From positions 2,480,001-2,544,000 of the forward strand of contig NZ_FSQT01000001.1 in NCBI RefSeq assembly GCF_900143515.1: a stretch of 64,000 nt of DNA. The letters run 5' to 3'. The position numbers and the translations under genes are program-made. Position 1 is the first letter of the stretch, and each line of letters begins with the position of its first letter. Of the stretch, positions 54,301-63,424 are shown in pieces. A model generated the notes under the pieces. The model was not told the DNA's origin and ran no database searches. It saw nothing but the letters and a program-made list of their open reading frames with translations. Source of the stretch: Micromonospora cremea. GTDB lineage: Bacteria; Actinomycetota; Actinomycetes; Mycobacteriales; Micromonosporaceae.

Positions 54301-57300
54301 ACCAGCCGGCCAGCGTCGCGACGGCCAGCCTCGGCGAGGCTGGTCAGCCAACCGGTCGGACCGAACAGCACGTGCGCCCGCCGTGGCATCGGCAGCACTC
54401 CGGCCAGTCGCCGGCGGGCGGCCAGGTCGATCAGGTGGGCGAGGTACTGGCGGCGCAGGATCTCCACGGCGGAGAGGAAGCAGCCGGGCGGGACGATCTG
54501 GCCGGCGATCATGTCGCGCGGATCGGTGAGGTAGTAGCGATCCCGCTCGGATCGCCCTACCAGGGTCAGCACGAGCGCGTTGCCGCTCTTGCGGCCGGCG
54601 CGGCCCGCCCGCTGGACGTAGTTGGCCGGGCCGTGCGGTAGCGACGCGAGCACGACCGCCGAGAGCGCTCCGATGTCGATGCCCATTTCGAGGGTGGGCG
54701 TGCAGGAGAGCACGTTCGGGTCGGTGTAGCGCTCGCCGTCGCGGAACTGCTTCTCCACCGTCTCCCGCTGGGCGCGGGTGAGCATGCCGGTGTGTTCGCC
54801 GGTGACCACGCGAAACACCGGGCTGTCCAGGTAGAGCCGCCGGTAGTAGTCGTCGGGAGCGGTGCCGTCGTGGGCGGCTTGGAGCTGACCGCGGCAGCGG
54901 TACTGCCGGCACGGCTGGCCGATCCAGTCGGCCACCCGGTCGGGGTGCTCCGTCTGCTGCCAGTGGCAGGTGTCGCAGCCGACCCCGGCCGCCGCGGCGG
55001 ACGCGTCGTCGAGCCGGGTCACGCGCAGGTGGCCGGGCATCAGCCCGTAGACCGTGTTGCCGTCCTCGGTGTCGCCGGCGGCGACCACATCGGCGGCGGC
55101 GAGTGCTGGCAACAGCCGGCTGAGGAAGCTAGCGGCGTCGCCGGAGTCGAGACCGAGGCAGCGGGACGTCCAGTCCTGGTACCAGTTGCCACGCGCGGTG
55201 ATCACGTCGAACTCCGAGCGGGACTTCGGCGTCGCGAGCAGGAACGTGGGCGCGGACAGGCCCCTCGGAAACGCGGGCATGCCGGCGGGGCGGCCGCCCC
55301 AGACCTGCCAACGGGTGCCACCGCGCTTCAGGTACGGCACCAGCCACTCGTGGAAAACAGCGCCGCGGGTACGCAGCCGTTCCAGCAGACCACGGAGGAA
55401 GGCGAGGTAGCGGGCATCGTCCGGGGGCGACCCGGCGATGTTGCCGGGACCGGTCAGGTGGACGTCCCGGCAGATCGCGGCGGCTCGCGCCGGGTCGTCG
55501 AGGGCAACCTCGACGGCGACGCTGCGGGTCAACTCCAGGGTGCGGCCCTGGCGGGAGCGCAGTCCGGTCTCCATCACGGTGGCGAAGACGAGCCGCTCGC
55601 TGATCAGCTCCCAGGTCTCCCGGCTGCCGTTGTGCTCACCGGCGAGCAGGCTGTCGACACCGGGCTGGTCGTGCAGGTCCGGCGGCACGACGGTGGAGAG
55701 GATCTCCGGCTGCGCCGCCGCTTCGATCATCTTGGCGAAAAGGTCGTCGAGCCCGATCGACTCACCAGCCGTCAGCCGGCTGGCGAGCAGGGAGCGCAGC
55801 GAGAACGAGTAGGACCGGTTGGCGACGAAACCGGCGCGGTGCGCGGCGTCCTGGACCGAGTCGTTGAAGAGCAGCGTCTTCTTCTCGGCCTCATCGAGCT
55901 CCCCACCGGTGAAGAGTTGCGTGATCGCCACCGAGGCGAGGGTGGCCAGGCCGGCGCCGAGGAAGCGGATGCCGTGGTCCAACTCGCAGGACGGGCAGCG
56001 GTCCTTCTCGGCACCGTCGATGTCGAGAACGTCGCCGAGCACCACGATCGCGTCGTCGGCGGGCTCCCGGTCGCGCTGCTCGTCGAAGGGGCGCACCCGA
56101 CGGCCGTACTCCAGGACCAGCAGGCCACGGGAGCGCTGGCGTACCTCGTCCTCGGTCGCGGCGATCAGCGCGCGGACCCGGCGCTTGTCCCGACCGACGC
56201 TGGCTCGATAGATCTTGTCCGGGTCGGTCTCCAGCTCCTGCGGGTCCTTCTCCGGCGACAACGCCATCCAGCCGGAGCGGCCGCAGTGCCGGCAGTAGAT
56301 GGCCGGCAGCCGGGGGTAGCGGTTGTCGGCCACGACCACGTCGGCGTCGGTGGCGTACGGGTCCAGCTCACGCGGCGCTTCGCCGTACCAGCCGAAGGCG
56401 GCCTGGTGGGAGGTGCCGCGCAGCAGGCGGGAGACGGCGCGTACCCACAGGTGGGTTTCGATGTTGAGCAGCGGGCGGCCGGGGGCCTCCGGGTTCTGCG
56501 CCACGGAGAGCAGGCCGACGAACCGGGCGAGAGCCTCCGCCGTGATCTCGGGCGGGGTCTTCATCACGCTGCCCCAGCCGGTGGCGTTCTTGCGGGGCAG
56601 CACATCGATGATCTCGTCGAGGGTGCACGGCCTCGCCTGGAGCGAGTCGAGCACCGCCTTCGTCAACGGATGCTGGCGGAGCAGGTCACCGAGCCGCGTC
56701 GGATCGTCGAGACACTGCTCGCCGAGGACCAGCTCGGCAACCTCAGCCATCATCCGCTCGGGGTCACGGTCGTCGACGGCCGCGAGCTGCTCCGGGCTGG
56801 GCAGCGGCAGGCTGAAGTCCTGGCGGGCAATGAACTCGCCGGCCTCGTACCGGTCCTCCCCCACCAACGACCCGGCGTCGAAGGCGACGCCGAAGACCTG
56901 CTCGGCGACCTCACGGATCGCGGTACGACCGTCCCGACCGCCGCCCTCACCGAGCGTGGCGGAGGTGGCCACCGGGCAGATCGGCCCGAGGGGCCGCTCC
57001 GGCTCGTCGAGGTCGAGCGCGGCGGCGAGCCGACGCAGCAGCATCGCCACGTCGGTGCCCTGCGCGCCGTCGTAGGTGTGGAACTCGTCCAGCACCACGT
57101 ACGCCGGCTCGGCGCCTTCCCACAACGGCAGGTCGTCGGCGCGCTGGAGCAGCAGGTCCAGCATCTTGTAGTTGGTGATCAGGATGTCCGGCGGCGTGCG
57201 CCGCATCTCCGACCGCTTGGTGAACACATGCGGGTACTCGATGGCCGCGACGTCGCCGATGTAGAGACCGGCGGTGACCTGGCTGAGCGCCGGATCGGAG

Positions 57301-57758
57301 AGCAGCTCGTTGATGCGCTGCGTCTGGTCCGTCGCCAGGGCGTTCATCGGGTAGAGCAGGATCGCCTTGACCCCGGCCTTGCCCTGCTGCTTCTGCCGGC
57401 GGCAGTGGTCGAGCACCGGGATCAGGAACGACTCCGTCTTACCCGAGCCGGTGCCGGTGGTGATCAGGGTTGGCTCGGCCGCCTTGCCCTTCGTCGACAA
57501 CCGGGCGAATGCGTTCGCCTGGTGCAGATAGGGGGTGAAACCGGCCGGCGCCCAGTCCAGGTGCGCGCGCCAATCACCCTCCGCCGGGCGGAAGGGGGTG
57601 CGGATCCGCAGGTAAGGGCCGCGGAAGATGCCCTGCTCCGGGTGGGAGAGGAAGCCCTCCAGGCCCTGGCGCACGCCGTCCTCGGTCAAGCCGAAGGTGG
57701 TGGTCAGGTACTGGGTGAGGGTCCGACGCAGGGTGTCGGCGGCGATGGTCGGCCTCAT
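51327..57758 (-). CDS. Giant DEAD/DEAH helicase with DUF1998-like zinc region and nuclease-like C-terminus
   Basis: A 2143-residue SF2 helicase. RecA1 has TGTGSGKTES (101-110), DEFH (224-227) and SAT (266-268). A long insertion with several paired-Cys knuckles (YCRHCGRSG, CPSCELDHG, CDTCHWQQTE, ICAQCGYVR) precedes RecA2, with QRAGRAGRK near residue 1050. A DUF1998/MZB-like four-Cys cluster, CVCRHEGRAVCHRCLL, lies near 1622. Around 1740-1780 the stretch EVAVYLDGFKYHA followed by DDAEKRARLRAHGYLV resembles a PD-(D/E)XK/DUF559 nuclease fold. This layout recalls DrmA/DrmB of DISARM and MrfA helicases, but in one chain. It heads the three-gene operon. The start at 57758 lacks a strong ribosome site. 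Confidence 0.92.
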   Translation of the reverse strand: MRPTIAADTLRRTLTQYLTTTFGLTEDGVRQGLEGFLSHPEQGIFRGPYLRIRTPFRPAEGDWRAHLDWAPAGFTPYLHQANAFARLSTKGKAAEPTLITTGTGSGKTESFLIPVLDHCRRQKQQGKAGVKAILLYPMNALATDQTQRINELLSDPALSQVTAGLYIGDVAAIEYPHVFTKRSEMRRTPPDILITNYKMLDLLLQRADDLPLWEGAEPAYVVLDEFHTYDGAQGTDVAMLLRRLAAALDLDEPERPLGPICPVATSATLGEGGGRDGRTAIREVAEQVFGVAFDAGSLVGEDRYEAGEFIARQDFSLPLPSPEQLAAVDDRDPERMMAEVAELVLGEQCLDDPTRLGDLLRQHPLTKAVLDSLQARPCTLDEIIDVLPRKNATGWGSVMKTPPEITAEALARFVGLLSVAQNPEAPGRPLLNIETHLWVRAVSRLLRGTSHQAAFGWYGEAPRELDPYATDADVVVADNRYPRLPAIYCRHCGRSGWMALSPEKDPQELETDPDKIYRASVGRDKRRVRALIAATEDEVRQRSRGLLVLEYGRRVRPFDEQRDREPADDAIVVLGDVLDIDGAEKDRCPSCELDHGIRFLGAGLATLASVAITQLFTGGELDEAEKKTLLFNDSVQDAAHRAGFVANRSYSFSLRSLLASRLTAGESIGLDDLFAKMIEAAAQPEILSTVVPPDLHDQPGVDSLLAGEHNGSRETWELISERLVFATVMETGLRSRQGRTLELTRSVAVEVALDDPARAAAICRDVHLTGPGNIAGSPPDDARYLAFLRGLLERLRTRGAVFHEWLVPYLKRGGTRWQVWGGRPAGMPAFPRGLSAPTFLLATPKSRSEFDVITARGNWYQDWTSRCLGLDSGDAASFLSRLLPALAAADVVAAGDTEDGNTVYGLMPGHLRVTRLDDASAAAAGVGCDTCHWQQTEHPDRVADWIGQPCRQYRCRGQLQAAHDGTAPDDYYRRLYLDSPVFRVVTGEHTGMLTRAQRETVEKQFRDGERYTDPNVLSCTPTLEMGIDIGALSAVVLASLPHGPANYVQRAGRAGRKSGNALVLTLVGRSERDRYYLTDPRDMIAGQIVPPGCFLSAVEILRRQYLAHLIDLAARRRLAGVLPMPRRAHVLFGPTGWLTSLAEAGRRDAGRLVEEFLTLFGDKVLRAAADQLREFAVDGIVHRVKEADEVWESRLADLRRRLQELATARGTLVPSDPDHAREIKMLKAEEGAVRRRLREVSAAAAHGTLVEFGLLPNYALIDTRTDLEATLTWEDKTDGDRRFHSELREYARPARQALIEIAPGNSYYVRGYKHEISGLDVGPADRPAYEQWRICAQCGYVRTHLAKEDTSPCPRCADPGIADHGRLFQVLQPTRVLSRDKRDDARIRDDSDDRDRRFYATSVAVDVDPAKVDSSWRHAHDTFGVDYSRHAMIRHFNLGAQRYDRAAELFAGEEVRINRFHACTSCGGTTVDGAPAMSQQLAAQASGSTIVQGAEHHRPWCPYRRSPAAPDTHVDLILAHELETEALRILIPAATAVVQERIASFAAAIRLGIAAQYGGDPAHLQAVSATMPDGQSDGTRNFVVVYDTQPQGTGYLHRLAKPEEFRAILELARQRIADCVCRHEGRAVCHRCLLRHARNEHFALMSRDEALGMLDKLLDSWDVQEGTRTDEISLIHQVESELEMRFLTKLLALGETPKSGLRIDRRTDHDGARIADLRFVRDNGQSVTHWQMKLQNTVRGTRPDVHFKRLDAPSPEVAVYLDGFKYHASSQYNRLADDAEKRARLRAHGYLVFAATWDDVKTWGAADAQGRWTPYGGVSKQAAREKYRQFLPGADPDELEETIWVNPIEQLMRFLADPDLTRWQRRAEATLAGMLKQARDNTATDSGGVGERLVPALRGEPLPGPTASRHIMVARARDNADCPVTVVVDGRSKPLPTWSALTVLDDLPAAVASEGHKERWAAWLAWGNVIQFLANGGGDAGQLTVSALDDFEPASMAVTEGTGLVLAQRALPLDEETATWLGVAAQPVAAGPETLDTESPWRDVLRYLDPDENTLDQLVQQLARQDLPAPVVGYELGDQGWPAELAWPDRQIAIVLTGPSGDPETEDRDRAYAEAGWHARTAREWSVDELAAQIKATSGGEWR

Positions 57759-57994
57759 GAGCGGATCACTGCCGCATGCTACTTCACCCCTTACCTAGGC
57801 TGACCTGCCCGACAGCCCTGGCGGCAGGGTTAAGTCGGATTCACGACACCGGTCGTAGTCGATCACCGCCTAGGCTCCGCACCCATGTCCCCCACGCCCC
57901 GAGTCCAGCTTCACGCTGGATCAGGTCGACCGACACCCCGTAGACAAACTTCTCGGCAAGCGTTTCGCCGGGGAGTTGGCGGTGGGTTCGCGCC
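57759..57994. promoter_or_regulatory. Divergent intergenic region between helicase and GTPase operons
   Basis: These 236 bases contain the start regions of both predicted defence operons. GGTGGG at 57981-57986 may serve as ribosome site for the GTPase gene. TAGGCT-like elements occur at two places but no complete promoter is convincing. No small gene is supported. Confidence 0.45.
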
Positions 57995-60900
57995 GTGACC
58001 GGTCTCTCAGCGGAAAGTGATGACGAGTTGACGACAGAGGTGGTGTCGCTCGAGGAGGCCGTTCGATCGGCCGTCGAGCAGGGACACGCGGAACTGACGC
58101 GCCTGGACGACATCACGGACGGCCTGGTTGGCGCATTCGCGCAAGGGCAGCGCGTCGCACCGTCCTCGTCTGACTTGATCACCCGACTGGACGACTTCAC
58201 TCGTGGGTTTCCAGGGGAACTGCGACGTCACCTCGATCGTGAGCGCGAGTCGCTCGGGTCGTTCAACATCGCGTTCTTCGGACGCACCGGCGTCGGAAAG
58301 AGCACCCTGCTGTCGGCGTTCGGCCAGCTCGACGGGGAGTATGTCTCACCGGGTGTCAGCGATTGGACCACCGAGGTGCGTCCGATCGACTGGCGGGATT
58401 GCCGGCTGTTCGACACACCAGGGATCAACGGCTGGGGACGCACCGAGAGCCGCGACGATCTCGAGGCCAAGGCCCGCGAGGCAGTCGAGATCGCCGACAT
58501 CGTGCTTCTGTGCTTCGACAACCAGTCTCAGCAGGAGATGGAGTTCGAGAAGATCGCCGCCTGGATCCGCGACCACGGAAAGCCGGTGGTGGCGGTCCTC
58601 AACGTCCGCAACCCGCGCTGGCGCCACCCCGCGAAAGTCCCCGAGACTCGCCGCAGACATCTGTCCGAATCGGTCCGCCAGCACACCGACAACATTCGGA
58701 CCCAGCTCGTACAGATTGGGTTGCCCGACACACCGGTCGTCGCGATCCACAGCCGACGGGCCTTGTTCGCGCGCGCCACGACCCCCTTCCACGGCCCAGC
58801 CCAGAAGGACTTCCACCACGAACGGGAGGAGTTCGGGAAGGACTACCTCGATCGCTGGTCGAACTTCGGGACGCTAGAGCGCCTGATAGCCACCTCAATC
58901 GCGGAAGGCGGCGCCGATCTCCGGTTGACCGCGCTGCGCGAGGACATCCGATCACGGTCCCGCCGAGGGGTCGGCGAACTCGAAGACCTGGCGGTCGAGA
59001 TCGAGCAGCAAGCGGAATCCCTCGAACGCGAGGTCGAGTCGCTGTTCGCCGTGTTGGGCTATCCGGAAGACGCCGAACGTGCCGTGTGGCTGCACGATGC
59101 GGCTCTCAGCGCGGATCTGGTTGACGTGTCCGAGCGCGCGCGGAGCCGCCCCTACACGTCGCCGGTCAAAGGGGCATTGGACCGCTTCGTCCGGCACCTC
59201 GCTGCCTCGCATCTTGCGGGATGCCGCCGACAGGCGAAGGCCAACGCGGATGATCTGATCCGGAAGGCATTCGACGAGCGCACAGCGATCGACGAGTCGA
59301 AGTTCACGAAGGTTGTGTTCGATCAAGGTGCCATTTCCGCTGCGGCGGAAGCCGTTTGGGCGGATCGCCGGGCGTTCCTACAGCGTGAGCTTGAAGTCGC
59401 GGTGGACCATGAGTTTATCGACAACGGGACGGCGGTATCGCACGCCGCGATGGTCCTCGGCGACGAGGGCGGCGGTGTGGCGGGTGATGTTGTCAGGGGG
59501 GCGGGCATCGCGGTGGGTCTGGGCGCCCTTGCGGTACCTGCGTTGGCTCTCTTCTGGAACCCCGTAGGTTGGGTACTGGGCGTAGCTGCCGCGGGCGTCG
59601 GGATCGCAGGACAGCTCCAGCAGCATTTCGGCAAGAAGATGAGCCAGCAAGCGTCGGAGCGAGCACGAAAAGCGAAGGCTCAGGCAATTGCAGACTGCCA
59701 TCGCGCTGTGGATCAGACGTTCGTCGATTACGAGGATGCCCTCGTCCGCGACAGCCGGGAAGCGGCGTGGACGTTGTTGGCTCCTGCGGTTGGCGATTCG
59801 CTTCGCGCTGCGATCGAGCTTCGCATGGCGCGCAGCCGGATCGTGCGGTTGATCGACAGCCTGCAGACCTACGCCGGCTCGATCAAGCCCGCACCCGCGG
59901 TGACCGACGTCCTGCTGCGGGCGCAGCGCCGGATGGGGGAATCCCCGGCCGACGTGACCCGGGCATTGTTGGGCGAGGACTGGCTCGAGTCTGGCGTCGA
60001 GCACCAGTCGGCGCAGATCGACCGTGCCGTCCACGAGGCGTACTCGAGTCGCCGGGAGGAGGACCGCAGCCGGCTGACGCGCGTAATAGCTGCGGCGTGG
60101 AGCGCACCGTCGACGGCAAACATCCACTCGTGGCGAGGCGACCTCGAGGACGCTGCCCGACGCGACCCGGCACTGTTCGATATCGCACGAACCTTCTGGC
60201 GCGTCGACGGGGCAAGACCAGCTCTTGCCGTTCTCGGTGACTACAACTCGGGAAAGTCGTCGTTGATCCGTCGGATCATGGTGGACAGCGGCCGGCAACC
60301 GCACGCTGCATTCGACATCCGGGCGTCGCCCGCGACCGCAGCCGCGAACCGCTACCAGTTGCCCCGGTTCGATCTCGTGGACACACCGGGCATGCAGAGC
60401 GGACACGCCGAGCACGACAGCGCCGCGCTCGAGGCGATCGCCGAGGCTGCTCTCGTGTTCGTCGTCGTCCACATCAATCTGCTGGTCGGCAACACCTCGA
60501 TACTGGAAGAGCTCTCGCTCGGCTCGGAGATGATCGCCGCAAAAGGCGGGCGGACGGTGTTCCTCGTCAATCGGTGCGACGAACTGGGCCTGGATCCGCT
60601 GACTGCACCCGAGGCGTTCCTCAACCTGCAGAACCGCAAACGCGAGGAACTGCATGCAGCCTTCGCCGCTCGTTCCATCGAAGTCGATATCGACAGAATC
60701 CACTGCTTGTCCGGCGATCCGTTCGGACTGGTGGGAGGCGATGCAACAGCAGAACGCGATGATTTCGACGAGAATCGGCTGTGGGACGGCGTGACCGCAT
60801 TGACGAGCGCCATGTCAGGTCTCTCCGACGAGCAGCTGTCCGCTGCGGCATCGTCGGCCGCCTTTGACGCGGCGGTCACCGACCTCAAGCGTCACCAGCA

Positions 60901-61804
60901 CACGCTTCACCAGGTGCAGGCCGACGACGCGAAAGACCTGCATCGCTCGGAACCGGTGATCGCCGCCCTCCGGGCCGCGGTGAAGGACGCCGTGGTCCTC
61001 GAAGGTTCACTGCGACAGGACGCCCGCCGTATGGTGGACCGCCACTTGGTGGCGACGAAATCCGCAGTCGCTGAACTCGGTCGGAAGGACGGCCAGAAGC
61101 TGGCGAACCTCGTCGAGGCCTGGTGGAAGGCTCCGCAGTTCGAAGCTGATCTCGAACGCTACCTTGCCGACGCGGCACGCGAACTGGACGAGTGGCACAG
61201 TGACCACATATCAGCGATCGGGCGCGAGATGCGCGCTGCTGAGTTCCAGGTGGCACCCGAGTTCGCGGCAGAATTCAAGGCCCAGGGAAACGCCTGGCAC
61301 GAGGATCTGACCGAGGGTGCCGGTAACGTCGCAGGAACCGCAGCGCCGTTGGTGAAAGCCCTCGGAAATCGGGACGCGGTCTACGCGATCGGCAAGCAGT
61401 TCGGCCACAAGTTCAAGCCGTGGGGTGCGGTGAAGGGCGGCGCCAAGGTTGCCAAGGTCGGGGTCGTCCTCGGGGTCGTCGCTGCCGCCGTGGATGTCGC
61501 GGCGATGGCCAATGACATCAAGAAGGCTGGGGAACACGAACACCAGCAGGAGTCGGCGTTGCAGGTGATCGACGAATCGGCTGCAGGGATCGTCGCACAG
61601 ATTGTGCACGGTGCGCAGGGGGAAGGTCCCGTCGGATACCTCGAACAGCGGACCAAGGAGCTCGAAGCAATGCTCGACGAGCACCTCGATCTCGAATCGT
61701 CGATCAGGGAACGGATGGACTCGGCGAAAGTGCGGGCCGAGGTAGCCGGGGCCTTGATCATGGCCGCGGACGAATTGATCGGCACACCGGGGAGGAACAA
61801 GTAA
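57995..61804 (+). CDS. Double dynamin-like GTPase with membrane segments
   Basis: A 1269-residue protein with two complete GTPase modules. The first has P-loop GRTGVGKST (96-104) and DTPG (140-143). The second has GDYNSGKSS (748-756), DTPG (796-799) and NRCDE (859-863). Each is followed by long helical, coiled-coil-prone stretches. A hydrophobic hairpin at about 502-540 and another apolar segment near 1165-1185 could insert into membranes, as paddles do in bacterial dynamins. DynA of Bacillus has a similar two-module plan. The GTG at 57995 is chosen for length and a GGTGGG site. Base usage is less GC-extreme than in the neighbouring helicases. Its stop is two bases before the next gene. Confidence 0.85.
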   Translation: MTGLSAESDDELTTEVVSLEEAVRSAVEQGHAELTRLDDITDGLVGAFAQGQRVAPSSSDLITRLDDFTRGFPGELRRHLDRERESLGSFNIAFFGRTGVGKSTLLSAFGQLDGEYVSPGVSDWTTEVRPIDWRDCRLFDTPGINGWGRTESRDDLEAKAREAVEIADIVLLCFDNQSQQEMEFEKIAAWIRDHGKPVVAVLNVRNPRWRHPAKVPETRRRHLSESVRQHTDNIRTQLVQIGLPDTPVVAIHSRRALFARATTPFHGPAQKDFHHEREEFGKDYLDRWSNFGTLERLIATSIAEGGADLRLTALREDIRSRSRRGVGELEDLAVEIEQQAESLEREVESLFAVLGYPEDAERAVWLHDAALSADLVDVSERARSRPYTSPVKGALDRFVRHLAASHLAGCRRQAKANADDLIRKAFDERTAIDESKFTKVVFDQGAISAAAEAVWADRRAFLQRELEVAVDHEFIDNGTAVSHAAMVLGDEGGGVAGDVVRGAGIAVGLGALAVPALALFWNPVGWVLGVAAAGVGIAGQLQQHFGKKMSQQASERARKAKAQAIADCHRAVDQTFVDYEDALVRDSREAAWTLLAPAVGDSLRAAIELRMARSRIVRLIDSLQTYAGSIKPAPAVTDVLLRAQRRMGESPADVTRALLGEDWLESGVEHQSAQIDRAVHEAYSSRREEDRSRLTRVIAAAWSAPSTANIHSWRGDLEDAARRDPALFDIARTFWRVDGARPALAVLGDYNSGKSSLIRRIMVDSGRQPHAAFDIRASPATAAANRYQLPRFDLVDTPGMQSGHAEHDSAALEAIAEAALVFVVVHINLLVGNTSILEELSLGSEMIAAKGGRTVFLVNRCDELGLDPLTAPEAFLNLQNRKREELHAAFAARSIEVDIDRIHCLSGDPFGLVGGDATAERDDFDENRLWDGVTALTSAMSGLSDEQLSAAASSAAFDAAVTDLKRHQHTLHQVQADDAKDLHRSEPVIAALRAAVKDAVVLEGSLRQDARRMVDRHLVATKSAVAELGRKDGQKLANLVEAWWKAPQFEADLERYLADAARELDEWHSDHISAIGREMRAAEFQVAPEFAAEFKAQGNAWHEDLTEGAGNVAGTAAPLVKALGNRDAVYAIGKQFGHKFKPWGAVKGGAKVAKVGVVLGVVAAAVDVAAMANDIKKAGEHEHQQESALQVIDESAAGIVAQIVHGAQGEGPVGYLEQRTKELEAMLDEHLDLESSIRERMDSAKVRAEVAGALIMAADELIGTPGRNK

Positions 61805-61806
61805 CA

Positions 61807-63420
61807 GTGGTCGACATCGATGCAGTGCGAGACTGGCTGGGGCGACTTCCAGGCGGATCGTTGGCCGGGCAGTACGTCGATGACTGGGACGCGTTCGAGA
61901 AGCTGGACGGACCGGTCGTGACCCTCTTCGGGTCCTACGACACCGGCAAAAGTTCCCTGCTCCGCCGGTTGCTCGTCGATTCTGGCGGAGCTGTTCCCGG
62001 CTGGCTCACGATCAGCGCACGCCACGAAACCTTCGAGGTCAACGACGTCGAGGTCGGCGGGTGCATCATCCGTGACACTCCCGGATTCGCGGTCGGTGCG
62101 TCCGACATTCGTGCACAGAACAATTCGCGCCGAGCGATGGCGGCGGTCGGACTCACGGACGTTGGCATCGCGGTACTGACTCCGCAGTTGGCGACCGCCG
62201 AACGTGACGTGCTTCAGAAGCTGTTCACGCAGGGATGGCCGGTGGGGACGATGTGGTTCGTCATCTCGCGGTTCGACGAGGCGGGTGTGGACCCAGAGTA
62301 CGACCTCGCGGAGTACCGGGAACTGAGTGATCGCAAGGTTCGCGAGTTGCGGGAACTGTTCGAATTGGACGACAGGACACCGGTATTCGTCGTCTCGCAG
62401 GACCCGTTCCAGACGGCAGGGCAGGACACAGATCTCAGCCGAGAGACCTGGGATGACTTCCGTGGCTGGGACGGCATGAGAGACCTTGCGGATGCTTTCG
62501 AGGCGGTGTCCCCCGCGGCACTGCCCGGATGGCGACATACGGCCGGGCAGCGGTACTGGACAGCGGTCCTGGACGAAACCGTGACCGAACTGCGGAGGCA
62601 ACTGGCGGACTACACGGCACGTGCCGAAGTAGCTGCCGGTGGCGTCGCTCGCCGCGACGTATGGGAGAGCGAACTCGACACCTTCGATCGCGCCGCCCAC
62701 GCGAGCCTTGACGGTCTCGTCGCGGAGGTGATACGCCGGTCGTGGGAGCCGAGTTCCGCCGCCGACGAACTTCAGGCCGAGATTCAGCGCACGCTCGACG
62801 AGTGGTTCACCAAGCATGCGGCCCGCCTCCAACGGCTGCGGCAGTCGATCCGCAAGACCAAGGAGCGAGAGCGCGCGCGACCCTCCTGGGCCGGCTTTGC
62901 TTCGCTGGTCGCGACCCTCGGGTCCGGGGAGGATGCCGCCACGACCCCGGCAGCACCCGGCGGTGTCGGAGAACATCTCGAGAAGGTCGGGACCATGTTG
63001 ATCGGTGCATTGAAGGCCGCGAACAATGCAGCCAATCCGATCGGCGGCGGGAAGGCCGGTTCGGCGAAGACGGCTGAGGGTTGGGGACGGCACATCGGCA
63101 CCGCCGAAGCCGTGCTTCCCCTTGTCGTCTACCTGGCGAAAGTCGTCGACGAGCAGAGAACGGATCGCGTGCGCCTGAACCAGGACAAGGCGGCGGCCGA
63201 CAAGCAACAACACATCGTCGCTGAGTGCACGCAGCGCGCTCGCGACACCTGGCAGCCGTTCGTCGACGACGTGCGTGAAGCGATCGTCGCGGAGACGAGA
63301 GACCAGGTCGACCTCGACGCGAGCCTGCGCCAACTCGTCGGGCAACTGCAAGAAGCTGTGGCGGAAGGCGAGGGTCTTTTTCGAGCGGGTACCGGGCCGC
63401 TGCTCGAGACAAAGGCGTAA
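61807..63420 (+). CDS. Single dynamin-like GTPase, partner of the double GTPase
   Basis: A 537-residue protein with P-loop GSYDTGKSS (42-50), DTPG (90-93) and a candidate base-binding SRFDE near 155. The rest is mostly helical, with a Gly/Ala-rich apolar region (LPLVVYLAKVV) near residue 440. The P-loop closely resembles the second one of the upstream protein (GDYNSGKSS), suggesting duplication followed by specialisation. GGGAGG lies before the GTG, only two bases after the upstream stop, so the two proteins are co-produced and probably co-assemble, as bacterial dynamin pairs do. Confidence 0.85.
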   Translation: MVDIDAVRDWLGRLPGGSLAGQYVDDWDAFEKLDGPVVTLFGSYDTGKSSLLRRLLVDSGGAVPGWLTISARHETFEVNDVEVGGCIIRDTPGFAVGASDIRAQNNSRRAMAAVGLTDVGIAVLTPQLATAERDVLQKLFTQGWPVGTMWFVISRFDEAGVDPEYDLAEYRELSDRKVRELRELFELDDRTPVFVVSQDPFQTAGQDTDLSRETWDDFRGWDGMRDLADAFEAVSPAALPGWRHTAGQRYWTAVLDETVTELRRQLADYTARAEVAAGGVARRDVWESELDTFDRAAHASLDGLVAEVIRRSWEPSSAADELQAEIQRTLDEWFTKHAARLQRLRQSIRKTKERERARPSWAGFASLVATLGSGEDAATTPAAPGGVGEHLEKVGTMLIGALKAANNAANPIGGGKAGSAKTAEGWGRHIGTAEAVLPLVVYLAKVVDEQRTDRVRLNQDKAAADKQQHIVAECTQRARDTWQPFVDDVREAIVAETRDQVDLDASLRQLVGQLQEAVAEGEGLFRAGTGPLLETKA

Positions 63421-63424
63421 GCGA

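Noticed and set aside
54792..57803. A 1003-codon open frame on the + strand opposite the giant helicase
   Set aside because: It is antisense to a gene with clear helicase motifs and has the Val/Arg/Gly/Asp-rich composition of a mirrored high-GC frame, with no domain or ribosome site.
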